Source: Conus ventricosus (lineage: Eukaryota > Mollusca > Gastropoda > Neogastropoda > Conidae). Taken from it: DNA of 64,000 bases. A program made the position numbers and the translations under genes. Where the stretch lies: positions 40,433,599 through 40,497,598 of the forward strand of contig CM031626.1 of the NCBI GenBank assembly GCA_018398815.1, written 5' to 3'. The notes under the pieces are model-generated. The model did not search any database, was not told the DNA's origin, and was given only the letters and a program-made list of their open reading frames with translations. Below are positions 54,241 to 64,000 of the stretch, piece after piece (positions within the stretch are counted from its first letter, which is position 1; each line of letters begins with the position of its first letter).

Positions 54241-57200
54241 AAATAGTGTTTTATTTTGCTAAACTATTTTTTTTGTAAACTTATTTTTTGCCTATTTGGG
54301 GCTTAACTGATCATGTGTTTGTTTTTGCAATGTTTTGTTTAATTGCATCAGTGTCTTACCTGTCGCGAAGTAAAGTCTTTTCTCCACTCCGTAGAAGCTC
54401 AATCGCCTTTGTCGTCTATAATCCTCACCTTCAAGCCATAAGCTTCTGCAAATTCTTCGTCTGTATATGTTTTATCATGTAGTGATTTGCTTTTATTATC
54501 TTACCTGAACATAGTTTTGCTTGATGCTATGGCAACATGGCAGTGTGCTTTTGTAATTTAGGATGTTTTTTTTTTTTAAACAGCGCTTACAATCATCGAA
54601 ATAGCACCTAAACCTAACCAGCCCTCCAAATGATAAAGAGGCTGGCGCACCAACGCACAATAGGCTAAAACGGCAACCCACTAGACAGACTTACGCTAGC
54701 TACAGCTGAGGAGCTGTAATTACATAAGAAAGAGCATTTTAAGCTTTGGCATATTTCTTTCTTAGATAAGCCGATACTATCCAAGTCGCTTTCAATTTCC
54801 ATTTGAAGTTCAGTTATTTGCTCTAACCTAAACTGTTAACATGCATTTTTGAAATATAAGATTATTTTATTTAAATTAATCTTATACATATCATTTTTAC
54901 TTAATCCTTCTGCAGCAATTAAAACAGAGTAAAACGCAATAAAATCAACAACTTAATGAAATAAAGTCAAGTACTGTTAGTTAGGTCTTTGTCAACCATT
55001 TTAGTACTTTGTCAGATGATGAAAAATGTTTATTTCATCTCCGTTTTTTAGTTATAACAATAACAAACTTAAAAGGGGCATCACAAGTTTTCAGCATTTA
55101 TTGTATGCCATCTAATAACGCATGTTCTGGCAAACTAGTATTCGCCTCCCTCAGAGTAAATAAATAAAGCGAAAAATCATCGTCTTTTGCCTAGGTAGCG
55201 ACTGTGAGCGTTGGGGTATTTGTAAGCCGTTGGTGTCATTCCCCACTTCAGCGGACTTCTTTCTCTGTAGCCATATTATTCAGAGCGCGAATTAGTTATT
55301 TCAATATGTTTTTTTCTGTTGTGTTCCTTGGACAAGGCTAACAAAAAAGGGACCTGCGTTCAAGCATGTCTATATAAAGTGTTGTTCTTATCTTTTGTAA
55401 CATTAGGGCTTCGTAGTTCAAACTTTTATTTACAGTCAATTTCAGGAAGCACGACCAAGAATTCTCTCTTTTATGGGTGGGGGATAATTTTGTATTCATA
55501 TTTACCAAAATCGTTTGCCCTTAAAGTTTTCTGATCTCCTTCTAGGGGTGGATATGCTCTCGTTTTTTGTCTTCCAATTTCTGTTCGTTTTTGTATACCC
55601 GTCATACTGTGTATTTCAAATCCATAAAACATTTCCTGGCACTCCTATTATGATCAAACTCAGTTGTGTCTGCTAGGTCTTTTAGCTCGACTGCAGTGCA
55701 TTTAGGGGCACAGCTCGCTTGATTCTGGCCCTCGGAGAATTCTTTTTATTAATATAAAAAATATACATAAACAAATTGTTATAAGCAATCAATAATAAAC
55801 AAAATTACTAATAACAAAACGTATTGATATGGATGGGTCAAGTCCCGCAAGCATTCTTAGCGTTGAATAGATTTTTCTAACTGCTCTTTTTTGTTTTTTT
55901 AACTCATCTTTGTCCCTTATTATATAATTTCAACGTAAACATTTTCAAAACTATATTTGTCTTTGTGTAAATTAATACAACCGATTTTAACTGAGATCTA
56001 AAGTCTTTTATAGCGGAATTGTATTTTTGAGTTTTAAGAGCCACCCAGAAACTTAAGATCGTGGACGTCCTCTAACAGGTAGCTTGACATGAGCTTTTCT
56101 TTTTTTTATCAATGTCTTGTTCAGACTGAACTGTCAATCAATAATAAACAGTGGTTTCAGTTCCCTACAAAAAGTCTATAGTAATGTTCCAAAACAGTCG
56201 CCTCAGTTTGTCGCTAGGATCAACTAAAATATTTAATCTCGTTCTGGCCAAATAAACTTTCTTGTTTGTATGACTGTGTGCTTAATGGTTGTGCAGAATC
56301 ATAACAATGTGTCGTAATGAAACCTGTATATTGTTTGTCTAGACTATCAAGTTCGAAGACAGTTCTTCCCAACTGAGTTATCCCGAGATGAGAGAACAGT
56401 GCGGATCTTTAGGATAGAAATTAAGTATCCATCTGTTTGTATTAGTTTTTCTTCCTACTTTTTTATAGCCACGTCTTTTAGACCTGTTTTTTCTTCAATG
56501 TTTATTTAGCTGAGCATCACTAACATAAAAAATGCATTTTTATTGGGCGTTTCGTTGCTTTTTGTCGAATCTTTCATTTTTTTCGCCATCGTGCCTTTCC
56601 TTTCTCCACTTCCAAACAAATCTGTTGTAATGTGGATCTAAGCCAACTCAGCCCATATTTAGTTATTAATTTGTCTTCGTGTCTTTAACTTCTTAAGGCG
56701 AAGTTTTTTTACATACACGATCTGACTTAGGATCTCTTTGCTTACCTCCAGCGAACAATGTCTTTTGTCATCAAAGTGTTGGGTGAGGTAAATGTACGAG
56801 CCCTGTATACAACAGATCAGACTTTCATTTATTACACGTCAACCCTTCTCAATTTTTGGATTTTTAAACGCATCTGATTCCTCTCTGAAAAAGGAGGTGT
56901 TTTCTTCAGTAAACAAGAACAAAATTCCTTTAAGACTTCTGAGACTGATTTCGATGTTTGTTCAAAGAGTGTCTCAGCTTGTTTCGATGTTTCTTTAATG
57001 GCGTGCATAACGTTTTCATAATAAATAACCGTTGTACTTTTATACTGGGTTAAGATTGTTCTGGCCAGTCCGGGGTTGTAACAACATCAAACTCAAGAGA
57101 AATAGCCACTAACTGTGTGTTTAGCCTAAAGGTTCTTCAGATAGTTCAACACAGTAGCCACTAGGATTAAATGTCAAGATGATAAGGGAACGTTTTTCTT

Positions 57201-57780
57201 TTAGTGCGCCTTGGTAATTATAGGCATGTGCGTCTTTAACAGTTCAAAATCTAGAGGGATGCAGAATACTAGTTGCCAAATGCTTCTGCTACTGCCTCTA
57301 TCTTAACATCATTCTTTGCATTCCCCCTCTTTAGCCTGTGCTTGAGCCCGTTTTGGGCTTTGTATTCCTGATATACTTTCTCTTTCCTTTCTTTTTTAGT
57401 GTAGCCTTGATCAGAATAGAGGGCAAAAATATCTGCCTCTCTTAGAAAAAGAATTCTTTGCACTCCAGTTTAATTACTGTATGTATTAACACGATAGCCT
57501 GCCTAAATTAGCAACAACGGTAGCTTTAGGGTCTTCGATTTAATATCTATTTTGAATGATGTTTAGCTGTACCTTGGCATTATAACTCGTCGGCGCCAAG
57601 ATCGGGGGAACTTATACTATTAATTCTTGTCAGGCTGAATGTGGATGGAGTATTTACTACTATTATAGTCTGCCTTACACCTTTTACACCATGAGGTTCT
57701 CCTTCTCTCTTTTCTATATGGGTCGAGGTCCACAACCGTTTTGAGTTCATTTTTTATAAAACAAAAAGAATATAAATAAA
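54241..57780 (-). other. Polinton cargo, mostly minus-strand coding appearance, unassigned
   Basis: The plus strand is T-rich with short frames, while the minus strand gives better pieces. From right to left: NSKRLWTSTHIEKREGEPHG with INSISSPDLGADEL (57,750-57,570), ADIFALYSDQGYTKKERKEK and GLKHRLKRGNAKNDVKIEAV (57,463-57,269), KDAHAYNYQGALKEKRSL (57,238-57,120), and a 58-codon frame with KETSKQAETLFEQTSKSVSE ending near 56,835. These positions normally hold capsid, protease or packaging genes in Polintons, but I see no Walker A motif, no adenain-type Cys-protease signature and no jelly-roll signature. Confidence 0.35.
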
Positions 57781-60700
57781 AAAAAATATTAATGAAGTTA
57801 TGATGTGCCTGATCCTTCTGAAGAAGAAGAAGACGCGAAACAAATTGGGGGCCTTCTGTAGATGAAGAAATTGAAGAAAGCAGCAGTAGGTCAAGGTAGA
57901 TAGGTATTACGTCAATTGAATTGAAATCATTATATTGCCATATGGGTCGGGAGCAGCCAGTAAGCGCTTAGGGTTTCCCAATTTGAGATTGATAAAGATA
58001 ATCATTTGAAATATCGAACCAGTAAAAGGGGACCTTGTGCGGCTTACATAAAAAACGGACTCAACCCAGTTTTTAAAAACAAAGACAATTCTTGGAAAAC
58101 TCCCATGTATTGCTACAAAAAGAAATTGAACTTTATTGGGAGATTAAGCTCTGAGGCTGTTAGCGTTTACTAACATCGCGGCTAAGGTTGCCACACGGAT
58201 TCTGAAATAGAAATGACTCTTTTCCGGATTTAGTGTCCAGAACAGATGAGCCCAGCAACAGAAATTGAGACGAGTTTTAATGAGGAAACAGTCGAAAACC
58301 ATTAGAAACAATTGGGCGATTTCCACTGCCTATGGTGAATTCTGGGAACTTAATGAGCGTCTAAAGTCAATAAGGTGTGAAACTAACAAAACAATTTAGC
58401 AAAACTTGGGTGAGTTGGATTGAGAGATAGAAGAAGGAATAAAAATTAACGGGCTGATGCAGATGATAACAATGTAGGGCGGAGAAGAAAAGGCTAGAAT
58501 ACTAGCAGAAAAATTCAAGATTTAATGCTACAAAGGGCGGCAGGTTAGTTTCAAGGTGTCTACTAAACAGAGGCAGCAAGCATCACAAACAAGCAGATTT
58601 AGAGAAATATAAACAGAATACTTTATGAAAACATTCCTTAGCAGAAAGAATAGGACTCTGTTCAGGGAACAGGTGGATTACAATAGTTAGTATATTAACG
58701 GCTGTAGGGTTTGCTTCTCTACACTCGTTTATGCTTTAACCGGCAGTGGCGCTGACCGGGCACTGTAGATACTCTGAGCGCCTCGCCTGGTAAAATTTGG
58801 ATTAGAAAAACAATTGCATTCATCTCGGCATAACGTATTGAAGAAAGTAGCGGCCAACAGCGTGATGCTATGCCTGGCATAATAGGCAGTGTGTTAGTTG
58901 GGTTGTTGTCTTACTATAGGCAAAGTTGCTGCTTTTATGGCCGACCATCTGTGGAGTTAGGAGTGCTGAGCAGCTGGAATATTTTGTGAAATAAAGTATG
59001 GCCAATCCAGTAAAAGTTAAAATTCAACATGGGACTGTCTTTTCGCTAGTGTTGTGTGACTGTGCCTGTGGGAGGCACATGACGGGTGGTGCTGACTTTC
59101 GGGGTGCTTATGGATGTGGGCGCTTATAACTGGATCAGCTGTCGGCCAGGGCTATGGTACTTTCTTTTAAATGGATGGCGTGGCCTTGGGTTTTATGCCT
59201 TGATTGTGCCCGAAGGTTTGGTCGTCTCCTGCTATGGGATTTCATGTTATAATTCTGTTTCTTGCCAATCTGTAGTCTAAGGTCAGAGGGTAGCATGTAT
59301 AATCCATGGCCGACACAAAGTCAACTTTGACCCCTTGCATGTGCCAAAAGAACAAGAACTCTTGATTATCTTTGTTGCTGGCAGGCAAGTCAACAGCGAG
59401 GTATGCGTTTATAATTAGCCTAAGAAATTGTTGTATTGGGATCAGCATGGTTAGATTTGATCAACTATGCAGACTATCGTCCGTGGACTTGTGCTCCTAA
59501 ATAGGACACCATACGTATGATCGTATGGAGTCATTGAGTCTTTGCACTCCTGGCATTGTTAGGCCTTCACTTTCATCCAAGATAATTGTTGCCAATCATT
59601 AGGTGTTTTGTTCGTTGGATCTAATCCGGGACTTGTATGTCTGGTTTGTAAAGGGAGGTGTGGCAGGCCCTGTAGTCATAATTATATTCCTCTTTTGCAC
59701 CCCACAAAATCAATGTGCCCATTACCATGATGGCGTGTCTAACTTTTGTCTTAAAATCAGTTGAGGATTAATGTTAAATTCGTTGCAGATTCTTTCATTT
59801 GCATTATTGTCCATTGGGCTGTTGAATGGATTTAAACGCGCTGTTCGCTTTGGGAGGACTACTTGTAGGTCGGTTTGTTTTCGTCTGTACTGGTAAAAAC
59901 ATGAAGTTATATACTAACCTTTACTATAAAGATTGGGTGGTTTTAAATGGTTTGCATATGAGACACCGCAGCCAGTAGTTTGCCAGTAAATGCAAAATTT
60001 AAATGATTTGGTAAAAAGTCATAGGTCGGGATGAATGCCCATGCTAATGGTATCTGGCTCTCATTTAATTGGACGGATTTATATATCTAGTTAGGGATTT
60101 ACAAGTCTAACTTGGAGCGGTTGATTCATCTACTGCAATGAGTTAGTAAAATGAGAAGTCTAAAGATTTGGGGTTATAATATGCTCTACAATCGTACTGC
60201 GGCACTTTCGGTATATTTTAAAAGGCTCCATTTTTAAATTAGTTTTTTTATTGTTATTAAAAAGATGCACATTCCATATAAACCAACAAAACAAGAAATA
60301 GTGTGTTCTTAACGGATCAATTCTCAATAGGGCGCGGTAATCTATAGGATGGCCTTTAAAGAATTGGTTTTATAATAAATCGGGTTAAATATCTGAAAAA
60401 GAATAAGAATAACTGGAAGATATTAAGGACGAGCAAGGCAATCTATTAAAAGGTTTAAAATACCTATGGTTATTTCATCTTTTGTTCTTTAAGAAAAGTA
60501 TTAGCTTTTTTGGCATTGAGTTACAAAATTAATGATGCAATCTTTTATTACTATAAATCTTTCCAAAAATTAAAGAAAGGGAGTGCGTTTTTCCTAGAAG
60601 CCTTGCAAGAATTTTAGGGGTTTATGACAGTGGTGATGATAGAATCATATTAAAACACATACGTATTTAGAAAGTGGACTTTATGAGTATGTAGGCAGTA

Positions 60701-61007
60701 GACCAGCCGAATTTTCTCTAGTACCGATGTTGAATGTATATTTAGAAGAGTTAAAAACAGAGCGCCATTTAATTTATGGGGAAGCCTTTACAGTTCTACG
60801 AGCACTGCCAGGAAATTAAGGCCTGGAGTTGTGCGTATTATCAGCTATTCAGGTTTGGTGAGGACAGCCCATTTTATAGAATTCGTTAAAATAGACATAA
60901 ATTCATTTATATATAACAAAATAATAATCGAGCAGGAAAGACTAGTTGTTTTGTTCTAATTTTATTAATAGTGTTAGTCGTAGAAGAGCGCACTGTAAAA
61001 CCCTTTT
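57781..61007. other. Polinton right-hand cargo, unassigned
   Basis: The plus strand from about 57,800 gives PDPSEEEEDAKQIGG and a basic piece LKYRTSKRGPCAAYIKNGL with TPMYCYKKKLNFIGRLSSE (about 58,005-58,160). From 59,850 to 59,080 the minus strand reads NSPMDNNANERICNEFNI and, in another frame, IQQFLRLIINAYLAVDLPAS and GVKVDFVSAMDYTCYPLTL (59,448-59,242). From 60,000 to 61,000 there are only short frames. I assign no function; capsid proteins would be expected here from element architecture. Confidence 0.35.
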
Positions 61008-61259
61008 TTTTTATGCCCTTAGAGTAGTAAATATGTTCGTACACGATCACCCATGTTATTCTGCACGGAACCCCCGTTTCAATGTGCTAATTTTGTTCAA
61101 TATTTGATGGTTTTGAGGTGTTAAGTTTTTGGGGAATAACAGTGTGTTAAATTTGAGTAAAAAACTGACATGTGTTGGGACCTGATTTGTATGTGAAAAG
61201 GAGGGTGTTCGTGCCCAAATAAGCTGGGCGGTCTTAATCCCGCATTTTGTTACATTCTC
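61008..61259 (-). repeat. Polinton right terminal inverted repeat
   Basis: The reverse complement begins GAGAATGTAACAAAATGCGG and matches the left repeat throughout, ending near 61,008 (CATAAAAAAAAAGG on the complementary strand). The two ends differ by small indels and scattered substitutions, so they have diverged since the last replication. Confidence 0.9.
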
Positions 61260-61265
61260 TACCTA
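61260..61265. repeat. Polinton target site duplication, right
   Basis: TACCTA, identical to 44,807-44,812. The terminal base could alternatively belong to the inverted repeat, which would leave a 5-bp ACCTA duplication. Confidence 0.8.
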
Positions 61266-61745
61266 TGAATTGTTCACAACGGTCCATTTGATGAAAAGCA
61301 GAGGAAAAAAGATATCTTGGAAAACCGTTATAATCAGTTTTTTTTTAACGGTTTTTTACGGGTTTATTTTTTTAGAAATTAGCCCAAACCATCATTGCGT
61401 CACATACAGACGTCCTGCTAAAATTTCAAGAAGATCGGGTTTTAAACAGTTTGTTTTTTTTGCAGTTTGTGTTTTTTTTTTTAAACGGTTTTTAAATGTT
61501 ATAGATAACGTTTTTACACTGCCAAAAATGTATCGGTTCTTTTTTCGAGAAGTTGTCCTGTACCTGTGCAATGTCACAACGGCTATTTGAAGAAAAGCAG
61601 AGGAAAAAGATGTCTATGAAACCGATATATCATTTTTTTTAAACGGTTTTTAACGGTTTTATTTTTTTGAGATTACCCCAAAACCATCCTGGGTCACAAC
61701 AGACGTACCTGCCAAATGTCATTACAATCGGTTGAGCCATTTTTG
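61266..61745. repeat. Repeat flank continuing the minisatellite-associated region
   Basis: Two imperfect units share AAAAGCAGAGGAAAAA, TTTTAACGGTTTTTTACGGG-like and CACATACAGACGTCCTGC/CACAACAGACGTACCTGCC. They resume the TTAACGGTTTT motif seen left of the Polinton, so this is the other side of the insertion site. Confidence 0.7.
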
Positions 61746-61749
61746 AGTC

Positions 61750-61823
61750 TATACCACACACACACACACACACCACACACACACACACCACACACACACA
61801 CACACACACACCACACACACTCA

Positions 61824-61876
<53 letters not shown>

Positions 61877-61895
61877 CACACACACACACACACAG
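61750..61895. repeat. (CA)n microsatellite
   Basis: About 145 bases of CACACACA with CACC and CATA interruptions, directly left of a Helitron-like terminal hairpin. Confidence 0.95.
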
Positions 61896-61904
61896 AATTT
61901 GCTA

Positions 61905-61960
61905 TTTATATATTAGATACTAGCCGGTTGTACCCGGCTTCGCTCGGGTATATCTGTACA
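61905..61960. repeat. Helitron/Helentron-type terminus with hairpin
   Basis: TATATATTAGATACTAGCCGG is followed by a hairpin TACCCG...CGGGTA (61,931-61,950) around a GGCTTCGCT loop. Termini of this look next to a short microsatellite are known for Helitron/Helentron families in many invertebrates. Its position just before a Helitron remnant supports the call. Confidence 0.6.
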
Positions 61961-62160
61961 ATAATTTTCTGGCCACCCCTCTCTCTCACCACTTATAAGA
62001 AAATACAATAAAATTCAGCTTGGGTTTGTTTCGTTTTTCCCATGCTGAACCAATTGCCCCAGCCCTCTCCTATCTACTTCACCCAATTTCTTCGGACGCC
62101 CACTCCCTTCTTGCCTCTCAATCTGTTTTCCCTCACGAACTTTTTTCGTAATACGAATCA
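61961..62160. other. Module 4 leader
   Basis: Short unique-looking segment between the terminus and the Helitron remnant. It includes CTTGCCTCTCAATCTGTTTTCCC, also seen in modules 1 and 2 near 39,790 and 42,710. Confidence 0.45.
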
Positions 62161-62870
62161 GGATAAGATTCAGGATGGTCTTTCCTGTCATTTATGGAGC
62201 ATCAAGGAACATTATGTTGCTGCTTGCTTTGGGTCCTCCCTCTGCGCAACCATGGTCATAAAGCTGTCGTACACGTCTCTCTTGTCAGCTGTCAGCTTCT
62301 TCAGCTGGTCATCAGCTGCTCCCCGTAGTGCAGTAGTGTCGTAATTGGTCTTGCGGTAGTATTCTCGAGGCACAGTTTGTTGTTGTGTGACTGTTGGCAT
62401 CCCATACTCCATCTGTACACTTGCACCCAAGAAGTAAGTCTGTGCTGAATCACAGTAAGAGCTTGGTTGTAGATGGCATTTGGATCTCATCAACGACTGG
62501 AGGTTGTTCAGCTGCTCCTTCACCTGCCTGAGTGGCTTGCAGTTTGAAGACGGCTTGGTCTGTGCCCTTGTTGACATACTTCTGGACGTACTTGATGGAT
62601 TTTATGCTACTGCTATTTCCACCTTGATGTGGCAGTTGAACTAATGTAGGGGTAAGGGTTGTAGGGGACAACCCACTGGTTGGTGACGATGATTTCTCTC
62701 TGCCCAGCTTCACAGTCCCAGTATGTCCTCCATCAGACTCCTCGCATCTCCTGTACTTGGGGTAGCTGTCCTCACCATGCTCTATGACCCTTCTTGCTCT
62801 CAATCAATTTTACTTCACTTTTTTTTTTCGTAATACGATACACAGTCGATAGAGGGATGCCTGTTCTTAA
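62160..62870 (-). pseudogene. Helitron Rep/helicase remnant, module 4 (short)
   Basis: The minus strand has, near 62,800, EDSYPKYRRCEESDGGHTGT, then NSSSIKSIKYVQKYVNKGTD, the end of the Rep domain that modules 1 and 2 lack in frame, then PPVVDEIQMPS where the sequence skips part of the helicase. A following frame (62,577-62,212) has VPREYYRKTNYDTTALRGAA and KLTADKRDVYDSFMTMVAQR. This copy preserves the Rep-to-helicase border but has an internal deletion. Confidence 0.8.
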
Positions 62871-62930
62871 TGAACTTACCGATGCATTCTCAATTCCTCG
62901 ATTGAAGTGTTCCAAAATGACAACTGTGTA

Positions 62931-63147
62931 GGGCCGCCATAACTAGTGGATAAGGCCCTGGACTCATGATCCAAAGGTCGTGGTTTTGCATCCCGGTTTG
63001 GTCTTGGAATTTTCACGTTGAATCTTTTCAGCTAAAATAACCATAGTTCACCCCAATATCCACCCTGGCATTGCAGGTGTCAGGCTAGTGTGAGGGACCA
63101 GCCGTCTGCATATCCTTGATTTGGGCACGGACGTTAAACCCAACTCA
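62931..63147 (+). repeat. tRNA-derived SINE, copy 3 (undeleted head)
   Basis: The head GGGCCGCCATAACTAGTGGA continues ATAAGGCCCTGG, the 12 bases missing from copies 1 and 2, completing an A box. Here the B box is decayed instead (GGTTTTGCATCCC). The body and GCACGGACGTTAAACCC tail match the other copies. Confidence 0.78.
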
Positions 63148-63415
63148 AACATGACAACTCTGTGAAAGATTGCATTTCACGATGTATTATGTCTATTGGA
63201 GGGCCTCTGGGTTGACAACATTTCTGGTCTCCCTGTTTGGCGCAAGTATAGTCAGTGTTTCTGCGCTTCCAGTTCGTGATGCTGCAACGTAGAACATTCT
63301 ATTGTGTAAAACACGGAATGGTCAGATCTGCCCCACGGATGAAAATGTCTGACCATGGCTCTTGTTGACAGACAAAAATAAGAGGGTATTGCAGAGCATC
63401 ATAACTTCGGTGTAT
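63148..63415. repeat. Module 4 leader to minisatellite
   Basis: Matches 43,068-43,330: GGGCCTCTGGGTTGACAACA, TGGTCTCCCTGTTTGGCGCA and AGGGTATTGCAGAGCATCAT. Confidence 0.75.
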
Positions 63416-64000
63416 TTCTGAAATCCTCTGCAGACTACCATCTCTAAATTGAGAAATTAACGGATTTTAACGGTCAATTTTAAGTTTCTGTTCATATTAG
63501 TTGTCTATCATTGATCAGCGTGTTAAAACTGCACCTGTATACCAACTTTCATCAAGAAAGGTCTAAATTTAGAAAATAACGGATCTTAACGGTTTTTAAC
63601 GGTCAATTTTAAGTTTTCCGTTCGTGTAAATTAGATATCATTGTTCAGCGTGTAAACTGCATCTGTATACCGAATTTCATTAGGAACGGTCTAAATTATA
63701 TAATAACGGTTTTTTAACGGTCAATTTTTAAGTTTCTGTTCATATTATTGCCTATCATTGATCAGCGTGTAAAACTGCATCTGTATACCGAATTTTATCA
63801 GGAACGGTCTAAATTTATATAATAACGGTTTTTAACGCTCAATTTTAAGTTTCGGTTCCTGTAAGTTGTACATCATTGTTCAGCTTTTTAAAACTACACC
63901 AGTATACCAAATTTCATCAAGAAAGGTCTAAATTAGAAAATAACGTTTTTAACGGTGATAAATAACGGTCATAAAACTATCAAATGACCCAATGTTATCC
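63416..64000. repeat. ~122-bp minisatellite, second array (runs off the window)
   Basis: The same unit as 43,330-44,600, with CAGCGTGTAAAACTGC recurring. About five units are present and the array is cut by the window end. Confidence 0.85.

Larger units (their letters stand above)
44813..61259. mobile_element. Polinton/Maverick DNA transposon (16.4 kb), decayed
   Basis: Bounded by ~250-bp terminal inverted repeats and a perfect 6-bp TACCTA duplication. It carries a protein-primed family B DNA polymerase and an rve-type integrase, the two genes that define Polintons (virus-like, 15-20 kb, self-synthesising elements related to adintoviruses). Size, repeat length, duplication length and gene pair all agree. 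Most genes contain stops and frameshifts. Capsid, Ad-type protease and packaging ATPase genes were not identified with confidence. It lies in the Helitron-linked repeat array, whose sequence resumes on both sides. Confidence 0.9.

Overview
This is eukaryotic, non-coding-dominated, repeat-choked DNA from an animal, most likely a mollusc or another marine invertebrate. The case rests on the repeat types together: Penelope-like elements with GIY-YIG nucleases, a Helitron/Helentron family tied to tRNA-derived SINEs, APE-type LINEs, a Ty3/gypsy LTR element, a decayed Polinton/Maverick, and one likely C-type lectin exon bounded by an intron-like polypyrimidine tract. Long CA/GT, TC/GA and TA microsatellites separate the blocks. 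No bacterial operon, rRNA or convincing functional tRNA gene is visible, and the species cannot be named from sequence alone.

Layout. 1-3,350: low-complexity DNA, a ~62-bp minisatellite, a ~36-bp A-rich tandem repeat and microsatellites. 3,349-16,470: two direct copies (A and B) of a ~6.3-6.8 kb composite that carries a minus-strand APE/RT LINE and a plus-strand RT/RNase H LINE fragment. Copy A looks like a 'smeared' version of B with homopolymer runs. 16,550-18,780: mostly unique DNA with the C-type lectin exon. 18,780-36,860: Penelope-like elements in three head-to-tail units, the first split by an 8.2-kb Ty3/gypsy element, followed by an oppositely oriented truncated copy and an older diverged copy, with TA microsatellites at the outer ends. 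37,040-44,600 and 61,900-64,000: a repeating module of Helitron Rep/helicase remnant (minus strand), tRNA-SINE and ~122-bp minisatellite.

The most notable object is 44,813-61,259: a 16.4-kb Polinton/Maverick with ~250-bp terminal inverted repeats and an exact 6-bp target duplication (TACCTA), inserted in the Helitron-associated repeat. It retains recognisable but frameshifted protein-primed DNA polymerase B and retrovirus-type integrase genes, one intact small acidic ORF, and several kilobases of cargo on both strands that I could not assign.

The elements do not cooperate as a pathway. The window is a nested record of insertions: Helitron module first, then Polinton into it; Penelope array first, then gypsy into it. 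Nearly every mobile gene is frameshifted. Some of that is age, but the smeared tracts (copy A, 24.8-26.6 kb, 43.85-44.35 kb) suggest poor consensus quality in collapsed repeats, so frameshift counts should not be read as evolutionary time without raw reads.
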